From positions 1 to 57,072 of the forward strand of contig JANQKZ010000013.1 in the NCBI GenBank assembly GCA_028280845.1: a stretch of 57,072 nucleotides of DNA. The letters are read 5' to 3'. A model generated the notes under the pieces. That model was not told the origin of the DNA, searched no databases, and saw nothing but the letters and a program-made list of their open reading frames with translations. Positions 37,720 through 47,392 of this stretch are shown here, piece after piece. A program made the translations under genes and the position numbers. Each line of letters opens with the position of its first letter. Positions within the stretch are counted from its first letter, which is position 1. Source of the DNA: Opitutales bacterium (GTDB lineage Bacteria; Verrucomicrobiota; Verrucomicrobiia; Opitutales; JABSRG01).

Positions 37720-39006
37720 ATGTTTGACGTTCGCGAAAAACCTAAGATGGTGGAGCGAGCCTTTCTGGTTGGTGTTCACCTCTCGAATGAATCCCCCGAA
37801 ACCACTGAGGGGCTGCTGGTTGAATTAGCCGAGCTGGTTGAAACCCTGGGTATCGGGGTGGTGGGCCGCGCCGTTGTCAAATTGAAGAAGCCCCAGGCCA
37901 AGTTTCTGATGGGAGCCGGTAAGGTTCAGGAAATCCTGGAGCAGGTGCGGGCTCTACAGAGTGATGTTATCGTGTTTGATAACGAGCTCCACCCCGGCCA
38001 GCAGCGCAATTGGGAGCGAGAGGCAAAGTCGATTGCCGTAATTGATCGGCAGGAAATCATCTTGGATATTTTTGCGGATCGTGCACAGACGCGAGAGGCC
38101 ACCCTCCAGGTGGAACTGGCACGCCTGGAGTATTCACTCCCACGGCTGCAGCGCGCCTGGACCCACTTGAATCGGCAACGGGGCGGGGGTGCGGTCCAGC
38201 GGGACGCGGGAGAAACCCAGCTTGAGATGGACCAGCGGATCTTGCGGACGCATATCGCGAAGGTGAAAAAACAACTCACCGAGGTGGTGCAACACCGAAA
38301 TGTGCAACGCAAGCAGCGCATGAAGGTGCCCGTTCCGACGGGGGCCATTGTCGGTTATACCAATGCCGGGAAATCTTCACTGCTCAATGCCCTGACCGGG
38401 TCCGAGGTCCTGGCAGAGGATAAGCTCTTTGCCACCCTTGACCCGACCTCTCGCCGGTTGACCCTCGATAGTGGGCAGCAACTCGTCCTGACCGATACAG
38501 TTGGTTTTGTGCGCAAGTTGCCGCATCGCCTGGTGGAGGCCTTTAAGGCGACTCTCGAAGAGGCAATTGTATCGGACTTTCTGATACATGTAATTGATGC
38601 CAGTAACCGGGATCACCAGGAGCACCGATTGACGACGTTAAAGGTCTTGAAGGAGCTGGGGGCGGAGCAAAAGCGGATCATTGAGGTGTATAACAAAATC
38701 GATCTGCTCGAGGATCCGGTTTCGCTCAAGGGTTTTCTCGACCGGAACCCGGAGGCTATTGGGATCAGTGCTGCAACGGGGGCGGGCCTGGACAAACTAA
38801 GAGCCCGGATCGCTGAAATGCTGGAGGCGGCCTACGCTCCGGTGGAGCTCATCATTCCACATAGCCGATACGACATGGTTGCCCTGATTCATCGAGAAGG
38901 GGTGGTGAAGGAGGAACGACAAGAAGACACAGGGGTTTACATTCTCGGCCAGGTGCCGGGTCGCATGGCCAATCAATTTGCCCCCTTTCTTACAAATGGA
39001 GGCTGA
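37720..39006 (+). CDS. hflX: GTPase HflX
   Basis: A 428-residue ribosome-splitting GTPase. The N-terminal HflX domain includes ALQSDVIVFDNELHPGQQRN; a helical linker has the RQRGGGAVQRDAGETQLE signature; the G domain has G1 GYTNAGKSSL, G3 DTVGFVRKLPHRLVEAF and G4 YNKIDL. HflX rescues stalled or heat-damaged ribosomes. Length and motifs are normal. The short array of heptamer repeats stands just before the start ATG. Confidence 0.95.
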   Translation: MFDVREKPKMVERAFLVGVHLSNESPETTEGLLVELAELVETLGIGVVGRAVVKLKKPQAKFLMGAGKVQEILEQVRALQSDVIVFDNELHPGQQRNWEREAKSIAVIDRQEIILDIFADRAQTREATLQVELARLEYSLPRLQRAWTHLNRQRGGGAVQRDAGETQLEMDQRILRTHIAKVKKQLTEVVQHRNVQRKQRMKVPVPTGAIVGYTNAGKSSLLNALTGSEVLAEDKLFATLDPTSRRLTLDSGQQLVLTDTVGFVRKLPHRLVEAFKATLEEAIVSDFLIHVIDASNRDHQEHRLTTLKVLKELGAEQKRIIEVYNKIDLLEDPVSLKGFLDRNPEAIGISAATGAGLDKLRARIAEMLEAAYAPVELIIPHSRYDMVALIHREGVVKEERQEDTGVYILGQVPGRMANQFAPFLTNGG

Positions 39007-39073
39007 GGGCTTCACAACAGGTTCTGCGGCATCCTTCCCCACTCATCCTGAGCTCTTTTGTGCACCGCAAAAA

Positions 39074-39103
39074 ACCCTGCGGACGCTACGCGTCCGGCAG
39101 GGT
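39074..39103 (-). terminator. Intrinsic terminator of the small-peptide transcript
   Basis: On the minus strand a 13-bp stem (ACCCTGC plus GGACGC with their complements, one bulged base, 3-base loop) is followed at once by six T. A second hairpin with GGTCGC/GCGACC arms (39111-39134) stands just before it. The terminator belongs to the transcript coming from 39403, not to hflX. Confidence 0.75.
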
Positions 39104-39259
39104 AGTATCGGGTCGCAGACCAGCTACAGCGACCGTTCATGGGGGAAGAAATCAGGGGTATATTTCTCCCTCTTAAGGATGTAACGTACCGGATACGTTT
39201 AAGTATGGGACGTGATATCCCGGGGACTTGTTCCTTGCTTTCCGAAAAAAACAAGCGGT

Positions 39260-39403
39260 TTACTTCAGGTCCGCAAGTGGGAGTTGTTCCGAGAGCGCGG
39301 CAGGGGAGAGCGGATCGATCAAAGTTGCTCCGGTCAATTGGTTGAGTGCCGCGCCCAGGAGAATAGCACCGAGCGCAACAATGAGTATGCGTAGCGATTT
39401 CAT
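39260..39403 (-). CDS. 47-residue hydrophobic peptide
   Basis: A short open frame with ATG at 39403 and TAA at 39260. Residues 4-20 form a hydrophobic helix (LRILIVALGAILLG) preceded by Lys and Arg, followed by an NQLTGATLIDPLSP-like polar part and a short acidic tail. It looks like a signal-anchored or exported micro-protein. No ribosome site is visible, which weakens the call. A strong terminator 160-190 bp downstream shows that this strand is transcribed here. I do not recognise the family. Confidence 0.45.
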   Translation of the reverse strand: MKSLRILIVALGAILLGAALNQLTGATLIDPLSPAALSEQLPLADLK

Positions 39404-39551
39404 GTTGTCGTTTGTTAAGCGATAGTTGTTTCAGTCAGAGTATTTTCAAGTTACCTGCATTCCATGAAATGGCAAAAAAATCTTCCGGACTAGGGTGTAT
39501 TGGGTAGGAATTCGGGATTCTGGTGCATGGTCTTCAGCTGCTGATTTGGCA

Positions 39552-39580
39552 CAAAAAAACCGGGGTCCGTAGACCCCGGT
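39552..39580 (-). terminator. Intrinsic terminator of ppdK
   Basis: A perfect 9-bp stem ACCGGGGTC/GACCCCGGT (39559-39567 with 39572-39580) around a 4-base loop, followed on the minus strand by seven T. It lies 35 bp after the ppdK stop codon. Confidence 0.9.
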
Positions 39581-39614
39581 TGAAGTTGAATAGATGCTTA
39601 GGGCGGGAAGCGCC

Positions 39615-42368
39615 TCAGGCGAGGGCGGCTTGCGCAGCGGCCAGGCGAGCTACGGGCACGCGTGGTGGCGAGCAGCTGACGTAGTCCAGCCCAACTCCGT
39701 GAAAGAAGTTGATGCTGTGCGGGTCACCACCGTGTTCTCCACAGATACCCAGTTTGAGATTGGGTTTGGCGGAGCGACCTTTTTCTACAGAGATTTCGAC
39801 AAGGGCGCCGACTCCTTTCACATCGATGGAGGCGAAGGGATTTTGCGGCAGGATGTCGTGATCCTTGTAAACGCCGAGGAAGTTACCGGCATCATCCCGA
39901 CTCATGCCGAGGCCGGTTTGGGTCAGGTCATTGGTGCCATAGCTGAAGAAGTCGGCGACTTCGGCGATCTCGTCGGAGGTGACGGCACCGCGGGGGACCT
40001 CGATCATGGTACCGACCAGGTAATTGAATTTGACGCCTTTCTTTTCCATGACCTCAGCAGCCACCCGATGGACGACAGCGGACTGGTTCTGGAGTTCGTC
40101 TACGAATCCGACGAGCGGGATCATGACTTCAGGAACGACCTTGATGGGATTCTTTAACTTATAGCAGGCGGCCGCAGCTTCGAAGATCGCGCGGGCTTGC
40201 ATTTCGGTAATTTCGGGATAGGTGATCCCCAGGCGGCATCCGCGGTGACCCAGCATGGGATTCAACTCATGCAGGGCATGAACCCGCTCGGCGATATATT
40301 CGCGGCTGACGTCGAGGGCTTCGGCCACGGCCCCGCGAGCGGTCTCATCCTGAGGCAGGAATTCGTGCAAGGGGGGATCCAACAGGCGAATGGTGACGGG
40401 GCGACCGCCCATGGCCTTGAAGATCCCGGTAAAGTCCCTGCGCTGGAAGGGCAGGAGCTTGGCCAGGGCCTTGCGGCGCTCGGTTTCGTTCTGAGCCAGG
40501 ATCATCTGGCGCATGAAGGTAATCCGGTCGCCTTCGAAGAACATATGCTCGGTGCGGCAGAGGCCGATTCCCTCGGCACCGAGGGCGACAGCCATCTTGG
40601 ATTGGCCAGGCGTGTCTGCATTGGTGCGGACTTTGAGGCGGCGATATTTGTCGGCCCACTTCATGACGGTGGAGAAGAGCTGGTAGGTGTAGCTCTTTTC
40701 TGCCTTCAACTTCCCTTCAAGAACCTGGTTCACTTCGCTGGGCAAGGTATCGACGTGACCGGCGAAGACTTCGCCGGTAGTGCCGTCGATAGAAATGTCA
40801 TCCCCCAGTTTGAGGCGGGTTTTGCCCACGGTGAGGGAGCCTTTTTCGTAATCGATGATGATATCGGAGGCACCCACGATGCAGACTTTCCCCATCTGGC
40901 GGGCCACCAGGGCGGCGTGGGAAGAAACCCCACCGCGGCTGGTCAGGATCCCTTCGGAGGCGAGCATGCCGCGAAGGTCTTCGGGAGAGGTTTCCACCCG
41001 GCAGAGGATGACTTTGTGGCCTTCGGAGGCGAGCTTCTCGGCGCCGGCGGCGCTGAAGACCAGTTTACCGGAGGCGGCGCCGGGGCCGGCGGGGAGGCCT
41101 TCGGCAATCTTCTTCGCCTGCTTGGCGCTCTTCGGGTCGAAGACCGGGGCGAGGAGGCTGGAGATGGAGTCGGCCGGGATCTTTTTCACGGCGTTTTCCT
41201 GGTTCATGAGGCGCTCCTTATTCATCTCTACCGCGATGCGGACGGCGGCGAGGCCGGTGCGTTTGCCGTTCCGGGTCTGCAGCATGTAGAGGTGATTGTC
41301 CTCGATGGTGAACTCGAAGTCCTGCATGTCCCCGAAATGCTTCTCCAGGGTTTTCTGAACCTGGGTCAGCTCCTTGTGAGACTGGGGCATGTCATCGGCC
41401 AGCTTGGCGATGGGGTGGGGGGTACGGACCCCGGCCACCACGTCTTCTCCCTGGGCGTTGATGAGGTATTCGCCGTAGAGGACTTTTTCACCATTGGCGG
41501 GGTCACGGGTAAAGGCGACACCGGTGGCGGAAGATTCGCCCATGTTTCCGAAGACCATAGTCTGCACGTTTACGGCGGTGCCCCACTCCGCAGGGATGTG
41601 GTATTTTTGGCGGTAAAGGATGGCGCGCTCGTTTTGCCAGGAGCCGAAAACAGCGCCGACGGCACCCATGAGCTGTTCGAAGACGTCCTCGGGGAAGGAG
41701 GACTTCGTTTCCTTTTTAATCAGGGCCTTATAACGTACGACCAGCTCTTTGAGGTCGTCAGTATCGAGGTCGAGGTCTTCCTTCTTGCCGAGCTCTTTTT
41801 TGAGCTTGTCCATGACGGCGTCGAAGGGCTCATGATCGGTTTCGCTCTTGGGCTGAACCCCCATGACGACATCGCCGTACATTTGGATGAAGCGGCGGTA
41901 GCAGTCCCAGGCGAAGCGGGGATTGCCACTCTTCTCGGCGAGGCCATCGGTGGTGGCATCATTGAGTCCGAGGTTAAGGATGGTATCCATCATGCCGGGC
42001 ATGGAGTCGCGAGCGCCGGAGCGAACGGAAAAGAGGAGCGGGTTCTTGGGGTCCCCGAAGGTTTTGCCCATTTGTTTCTCAATGGCAGTAACCTCCTTCT
42101 TGATATCGTCGACCAGGGTGGCGGGGTATTTGCGACCATTATCGTAATAATAGGTGCAGACCTCGGTCGTGATGGTAAACCCGGGGGGAACGGGAAGTCC
42201 AATCCGGGCCATTTCAGCCAGGTTAGCACCCTTGCCTCCGAGGAGATTTCTCATGGTAGCGTTCCCATCGGTCTTTTTACCGAAGGCGTAGGTGTATTTT
42301 ACTTTCTTGGATGCGCCAGTTTTTTTGGCGGATCCAGCCTTTTTCGTTTTCGTTTTTTTAGCGGGCAT
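39615..42368 (-). CDS. ppdK: Pyruvate, phosphate dikinase
   Basis: A 917-residue enzyme that interconverts pyruvate, ATP and Pi with PEP, AMP and PPi. It has the N-terminal ATP-grasp part ([23 protein letters not shown]), the swivelling phospho-His domain with His484 in [13 protein letters not shown], and the PEP-binding barrel with [10 protein letters not shown] and the catalytic Cys876 in [10 protein letters not shown]. It carries a Lys/Ala/Thr-rich extension of about 30 residues at the N-terminus that is not part of the usual fold. With pyk and eno also here, it can drive gluconeogenesis or PPi-linked glycolysis. The ATG at 42368 is preferred over one 13 codons upstream. Confidence 0.95.
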   Translation of the reverse strand: MPAKKTKTKKAGSAKKTGASKKVKYTYAFGKKTDGNATMRNLLGGKGANLAEMARIGLPVPPGFTITTEVCTYYYDNGRKYPATLVDDIKKEVTAIEKQMGKTFGDPKNPLLFSVRSGARDSMPGMMDTILNLGLNDATTDGLAEKSGNPRFAWDCYRRFIQMYGDVVMGVQPKSETDHEPFDAVMDKLKKELGKKEDLDLDTDDLKELVVRYKALIKKETKSSFPEDVFEQLMGAVGAVFGSWQNERAILYRQKYHIPAEWGTAVNVQTMVFGNMGESSATGVAFTRDPANGEKVLYGEYLINAQGEDVVAGVRTPHPIAKLADDMPQSHKELTQVQKTLEKHFGDMQDFEFTIEDNHLYMLQTRNGKRTGLAAVRIAVEMNKERLMNQENAVKKIPADSISSLLAPVFDPKSAKQAKKIAEGLPAGPGAASGKLVFSAAGAEKLASEGHKVILCRVETSPEDLRGMLASEGILTSRGGVSSHAALVARQMGKVCIVGASDIIIDYEKGSLTVGKTRLKLGDDISIDGTTGEVFAGHVDTLPSEVNQVLEGKLKAEKSYTYQLFSTVMKWADKYRRLKVRTNADTPGQSKMAVALGAEGIGLCRTEHMFFEGDRITFMRQMILAQNETERRKALAKLLPFQRRDFTGIFKAMGGRPVTIRLLDPPLHEFLPQDETARGAVAEALDVSREYIAERVHALHELNPMLGHRGCRLGITYPEITEMQARAIFEAAAACYKLKNPIKVVPEVMIPLVGFVDELQNQSAVVHRVAAEVMEKKGVKFNYLVGTMIEVPRGAVTSDEIAEVADFFSYGTNDLTQTGLGMSRDDAGNFLGVYKDHDILPQNPFASIDVKGVGALVEISVEKGRSAKPNLKLGICGEHGGDPHSINFFHGVGLDYVSCSPPRVPVARLAAAQAALA

Positions 42369-42573
42369 CGTGGATACCTGGATTGCTGTTGAGGTTATGT
42401 TTCCCAAAAGAAGAAGAGGCGGAGGGGTAGTCAGTAGCCTCCATGGGTCTAAGCCTTCAACCCTAAGGGGTGCGGCTTGTCAACGGAAAGCCTAGGGAAA
42501 CCGGAATCTGCATAAAAAATCCTTGATAGAACCCCTCTGCATGCTTGGCTGAACACTTACCACTTGTGTAACC

Positions 42574-43830
42574 ATGAGTACTAAGACTCCAGCCAATCCA
42601 CATCCTTCACAGCCCTCTGATGAAGCGTTGGAGGACGTGCGTGATCCGAAAGAGATGAGTTTTTTGGATCATCTGGAGGAGCTGCGAGGGGTTCTCTTTA
42701 AATGCCTGATCGCGTTTCTGGCGGGGCTGGTCCTGGTGATCGTCTTTATTGGAAAGATTGCGGACGTTCTAACCTATCCCTTGGAGCAGGCTTATAAACT
42801 CCTGGGTTCCACGGATGTAAACCTGATCACCACCCAGGTGTTTGAGATATTTAATGTGCTCATTGCGGTTTGCTTTTTAAGTGCTCTGGTGGTTGCCCTG
42901 CCCTTCATGCTATATTTTGGAGCGCAGTTCGTATCTCCGGGACTGACGTCACGCGAATTGAGGATTCTAAAACCAGGATGCGCGGCGGCCTTTCTGCTCT
43001 TTCTGGTAGGAGCTGCCTTTGCCTTCTTCCTCGTCCTGCCCAACGCAATTTTCATTACACTGAAGTTGAATGAGATGTTCAATTTTGAGCAATATCTGCG
43101 GGCGGGAAGTTATTACGCGACCGTGGTCTGGGTCACCTTTGCCGTGGGACTGGCGTTTGAGTTTCCCCTTGTGCTCATTCTTCTCACCTACATCGATATT
43201 GTCTCGGTGGAGACCTTGCGGGCTTCCCGTCGCCTGGCCTTTGTTCTTGTGTTGATCGCATCTGCCCTGATCACCCCGGGAGGCGACCCCTTTACCCTGA
43301 TGCTTCTAGCCATACCGTTGTACGGGCTCTATGAGGTAGCGATCTGGGTCTCGGACAAAATAATCGGGAAACGGCCCAAGGAAGAAGACACGGAAGACGA
43401 TTCCGACCCTGAGGGGGATCCGGATCCATCGACCCCTCCAAGTGGGGGTGAAGATACATCGGTGACCAGCTCGCACTATCTGGAAGGTGAAGAAGCCATC
43501 GACGGAGAGAGCCAACATAGCGATGGGCCGAGCGACCCGGTTGACCCCTACTCGGAGGACCAGGATTTATGGGAGGATGATTTTGAGGATGGGTTTGATG
43601 AAGCTTCTGCGGGAGAGGACGCATCGGAAACAACGATAAAATCGGATGTCGGCGAAGCTCCTGAGGACTTGGAACCCCCTGCTGAGTCCGAGGATGTGGA
43701 AGCTCCTGAGGCCGTTGAGCGGCCGGAAGCACCCGATACGCCTGAATCGGAAGAGGGAAAACCCAAGACCGAGAGTGACGGGGACGAGGATGATGAAAAA
43801 CCGCGGGAATCCGGCCAGGCCCCCGAATAG
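42574..43830 (+). CDS. tatC: Sec-independent translocase TatC with long acidic tail
   Basis: A 418-residue protein. The first ~265 residues are a standard six-helix TatC: MSFLDHLEELRG at the N-terminus, FVSPGLTSRELRILKPG, and FALP-type helices ending in RASRRLAFVLVLIASALITPGGDP. TatC binds twin-arginine signal peptides in the inner membrane. The remaining ~150 residues are predicted disordered and very rich in Asp, Glu, Pro and Ser. Such a tail is absent from E. coli TatC and would lie in the cytoplasm. No tatA or tatB gene is adjacent. Confidence 0.93.
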   Translation: MSTKTPANPHPSQPSDEALEDVRDPKEMSFLDHLEELRGVLFKCLIAFLAGLVLVIVFIGKIADVLTYPLEQAYKLLGSTDVNLITTQVFEIFNVLIAVCFLSALVVALPFMLYFGAQFVSPGLTSRELRILKPGCAAAFLLFLVGAAFAFFLVLPNAIFITLKLNEMFNFEQYLRAGSYYATVVWVTFAVGLAFEFPLVLILLTYIDIVSVETLRASRRLAFVLVLIASALITPGGDPFTLMLLAIPLYGLYEVAIWVSDKIIGKRPKEEDTEDDSDPEGDPDPSTPPSGGEDTSVTSSHYLEGEEAIDGESQHSDGPSDPVDPYSEDQDLWEDDFEDGFDEASAGEDASETTIKSDVGEAPEDLEPPAESEDVEAPEAVERPEAPDTPESEEGKPKTESDGDEDDEKPRESGQAPE

Positions 43831-43857
43831 GCAGACTTTGGTTGACGAAAGCTGCGG

Positions 43858-44097
43858 TTAGGGGTTACCGCGGCGCTTCTGGTCCACGAGGACCATAGTA
43901 AACATATTGGCGGCCAGGAAGAAGGTACCGGTCAGCGGAATGGCGGTAAAGAAGCTCCAGACCCATTGCCAGAGAGGAGCTTCGGTGGGAACAAAGTCAC
44001 GCAAGATGAAAGTGAAGGCCAGGTGGAACACACCAGTCAGGAGGACGATGATGCCTTCGATCTTCATATTGATAAGCGGTTGCGGTGCTTCAGACAT
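43858..44097 (-). CDS. Small two-helix membrane protein
   Basis: A 79-residue protein with two hydrophobic segments (about 14-33 and 47-70), the first reading IEGIIVLLTGVFHLAF, and a basic C-terminus DQKRRGNP. I do not recognise a family. It is convergent with tatC (27 bp apart) and divergent from the YHS gene, with 101 bp between starts. Start chosen at 44097; an ATG three codons earlier is possible. Confidence 0.6.
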   Translation of the reverse strand: MSEAPQPLINMKIEGIIVLLTGVFHLAFTFILRDFVPTEAPLWQWVWSFFTAIPLTGTFFLAANMFTMVLVDQKRRGNP

Positions 44098-44198
44098 GAA
44101 TGCCAAACAAATGGAGACGGCTACTCCTTGTCAATGCTGGGTCTTGTTAGGGGGTGCCGTAACTTGACAGGATGGGGGAAGCTTACCCTTATTTATGT

Positions 44199-44669
44199 AT
44201 GATACGCTTTTCTCAACTGCTCCGCCTGTTCAGTGGATTTCTCCTCTTGGGGCTCGTTGCCCAAACGCTTCTGGCCTTTCGACCTTTCAGTGCGGATCCT
44301 AAAAGTCTCCTGGCTCTGGGCGGATACGATTCCGTAGCCTATGTGGAGACCGGACAGGCGGTGAAGGGCGCTCCCATTTTCTTTTACTTCTGGAATGGTG
44401 TCTACTGGCGGTTTGCAACTCAGGCTAACCTGCGCAAATTTCAGTCAACCCCGGAACGCTATGCGCCAGCCCTTGGCGGCTATTGCGCGCTAAGCCTCGC
44501 GGATGAGGCGATTAATCCCTGCGACCCGACCGTGTTTGCGGTCCATGAAGGCAAGCTTTATGTCTTTGGCAATGAGGAGGTCAAAGCAACCTGGATGAAG
44601 GACCCGGAACACTACATTAAAGAAGGGCAGCAGGTCTACGAAAGGTTGCTCGAAGCGGAGGAGTCCTGA
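44199..44669 (+). CDS. Exported YHS-domain protein
   Basis: A 156-residue protein. The N-terminal hydrophobic segment (residues 3-27) is a signal peptide or anchor. The rest is a YHS-type domain: ALGGYDSVAYVETGQAVKG, then IFFYFWNGVYWRFATQANLRKFQSTPERYAPALGGYCA, here cut short, with a Cys near GGYCALS. YHS domains may bind metals such as copper and often occur alone as periplasmic proteins. The start at 44199 puts the signal peptide first; ATG at 44172 would add nine residues. Confidence 0.82.
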   Translation: MIRFSQLLRLFSGFLLLGLVAQTLLAFRPFSADPKSLLALGGYDSVAYVETGQAVKGAPIFFYFWNGVYWRFATQANLRKFQSTPERYAPALGGYCALSLADEAINPCDPTVFAVHEGKLYVFGNEEVKATWMKDPEHYIKEGQQVYERLLEAEES

Positions 44670-44681
44670 GAAGGTGTTTCT

Positions 44682-45242
44682 TCAGGCAAGTTCTGAGGCT
44701 TCCTGGGCGTTTGGCGTGCGCTTGGCCAGCTTAGCGATTTCAACTTCTTTATCTTCCAGCTCGCAGACCAGTTTATTGCGTTCCTGAAGTAAGGTCTGCA
44801 CTTTTTTGCGGAGTTCGAATACTTCCTGTTCCCGGCGATTCTCGACCGTTTTCCGCTCAACGGCCTGATTGATGGCGCGAGCCAGGCCGGCTCCTTCCAC
44901 CGTTGCCTTACTGATAAAATCCTGGGCTCCCAACTTCAGGGCCTGGACAGCGTGCTGCTCGTTCCCATGTCCCGACAGCATGACTACCGGCCAGAACAGT
45001 TTTCCATATTTGCCAATAAGGTGCGCTATCAATTCGATGCCGGATAAATCCGGTAGCTCAAGGTCTATGAGGACACAATCAATTTTCGAAACGTCACACA
45101 GCTTTATAGCTTCCTGAGAAGACGATGCTTCTAGAAATTGATACTCCCAATCCGGGTCTTTCCCCACCCAATACTTTATGATCTCTCTGTCTGGCTCACT
45201 GTCCTCGACGATCAGTAGGGTCCTCCTGCTTTTTTGATTCAT
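44682..45242 (-). CDS. Response regulator with C-terminal coiled coil
   Basis: A 186-residue protein. The receiver domain (8-128) has Asp14, phospho-acceptor Asp60 in VLIDLELPDLSG, Ser in VVMLSGHG and Lys in FISKATV. A coiled coil follows (about 130-175) rich in Glu, Lys and Leu. No DNA-binding or enzymatic domain is present, so output is probably by protein contact. It stands alone, without an adjacent kinase. The 234 bp upstream, between it and the eno terminator, hold no gene. Confidence 0.85.
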   Translation of the reverse strand: MNQKSRRTLLIVEDSEPDREIIKYWVGKDPDWEYQFLEASSSQEAIKLCDVSKIDCVLIDLELPDLSGIELIAHLIGKYGKLFWPVVMLSGHGNEQHAVQALKLGAQDFISKATVEGAGLARAINQAVERKTVENRREQEVFELRKKVQTLLQERNKLVCELEDKEVEIAKLAKRTPNAQEASELA

Positions 45243-45422
45243 AGTCCTAACGGTGCTTAGGTGATGAGAAATTCTAATTGGATGATCTGATTAGAACGAG
45301 GATTTCAGGGATTGACATTTAATATCGAGACCATGGGCGATCTTTTGACGGAAAATAGGGGGAACCCTCTAGCTGTGAGTTGATAAGTGGGAGGATTGTG
45401 GAGTGGGGCGCCCCGCTAGAGC

Positions 45423-45455
45423 AAAAAAGCCCGGGGTTTCGGCCCGGGCTTTTTT
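45423..45455 (-). terminator. Bidirectional terminator after eno
   Basis: A perfect 13-bp inverted repeat (AAAAAAGCCCGGG and its complement) around a 7-base loop. Runs of A and T flank it on both sides, so it could work in either direction. It lies 21 bp after the eno stop codon. Confidence 0.9.
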
Positions 45456-45476
45456 TGATAAAAAGGAACGCTTAAT

Positions 45477-46820
<1,344 letters not shown>

Positions 46821-47000
46821 TTAATTACCAGTCCTAACCGAATAAGAAATGCCCCCATACCCCTGTCAACGGTATTGGCGAGTCGGGAAGAATTAGAACA
46901 AATAACACCTGGATTGCCACCAGGGGTGCTGTTGGTTTTAGCTGCGGTGTGGCGGGCCCTGACACCGCGCTAGACAGGGGGGGCTGGTTCCGCTTAAGAT

Positions 47001-47330
47001 ATGCGGATGGACCTCATCCTTGGATTGGAACCCAAACTGGCCTTTGGCTTCTGGTTGGCCACTCTGGGTATAATCCATGTATTGGTGGCCCCCTATGCAA
47101 CTTATGTGGTGATGAAGCAGGGGGAGTCGGAGGAGGTGGTGGTGAAGCGGCTCTACATCATCTGGATGATCCCTCTCCTCGGGAGCATCATCCTTGGGGT
47201 GTACGCCCTGTTCCGGAAGCGACCGCCCCGCGATGGGCTAGTCCCTGCGGAGGACACCGGTATCGACTGGGGCAGCGCGGCGGAGGAGATGAAGGAGAAC
47301 CTCGATTCGGATGAATCGAGGGAGGGGTAA
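47001..47330 (+). CDS. Small membrane protein, PLDc_N-like
   Basis: A 109-residue protein with two hydrophobic helices (about 12-35 and 50-67), the second reading WMIPLLGSIILGVYALF and followed by a basic RKRPP. This resembles the short PLDc_N membrane domain found alone or before phospholipase-D-like proteins, but the match is loose. The C-terminus is acidic. No ribosome site; ATG at 47001 or 47007 could be used. Function unknown. Confidence 0.55.
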   Translation: MRMDLILGLEPKLAFGFWLATLGIIHVLVAPYATYVVMKQGESEEVVVKRLYIIWMIPLLGSIILGVYALFRKRPPRDGLVPAEDTGIDWGSAAEEMKENLDSDESREG

Positions 47331-47392
47331 GTGGTGAACAGTGAGCTGGGAGGCTTTCCCCATATACACTCACGAATCCTCATTCACCTGAA

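Noticed and set aside
40197..42392. A 731-codon open frame on the plus strand opposite ppdK
   Set aside because: It is antisense to a full-length, strongly conserved enzyme and reads as Gly/Asp/Phe/Glu-rich sequence without domains; the high third-base GC of ppdK keeps the opposite frame open.
46944..46968. GC-rich hairpin upstream of the small membrane protein as terminator
   Set aside because: There is no T-run on either side, and the neighbouring genes (eno and the small protein) are divergent, so no transcript needs to end there.
46949..47314. A 121-codon frame overlapping the small membrane protein
   Set aside because: Gly/Pro/Cys-rich with no helix pattern, while the overlapping frame from 47001 has two clear membrane helices and a plausible acidic end.
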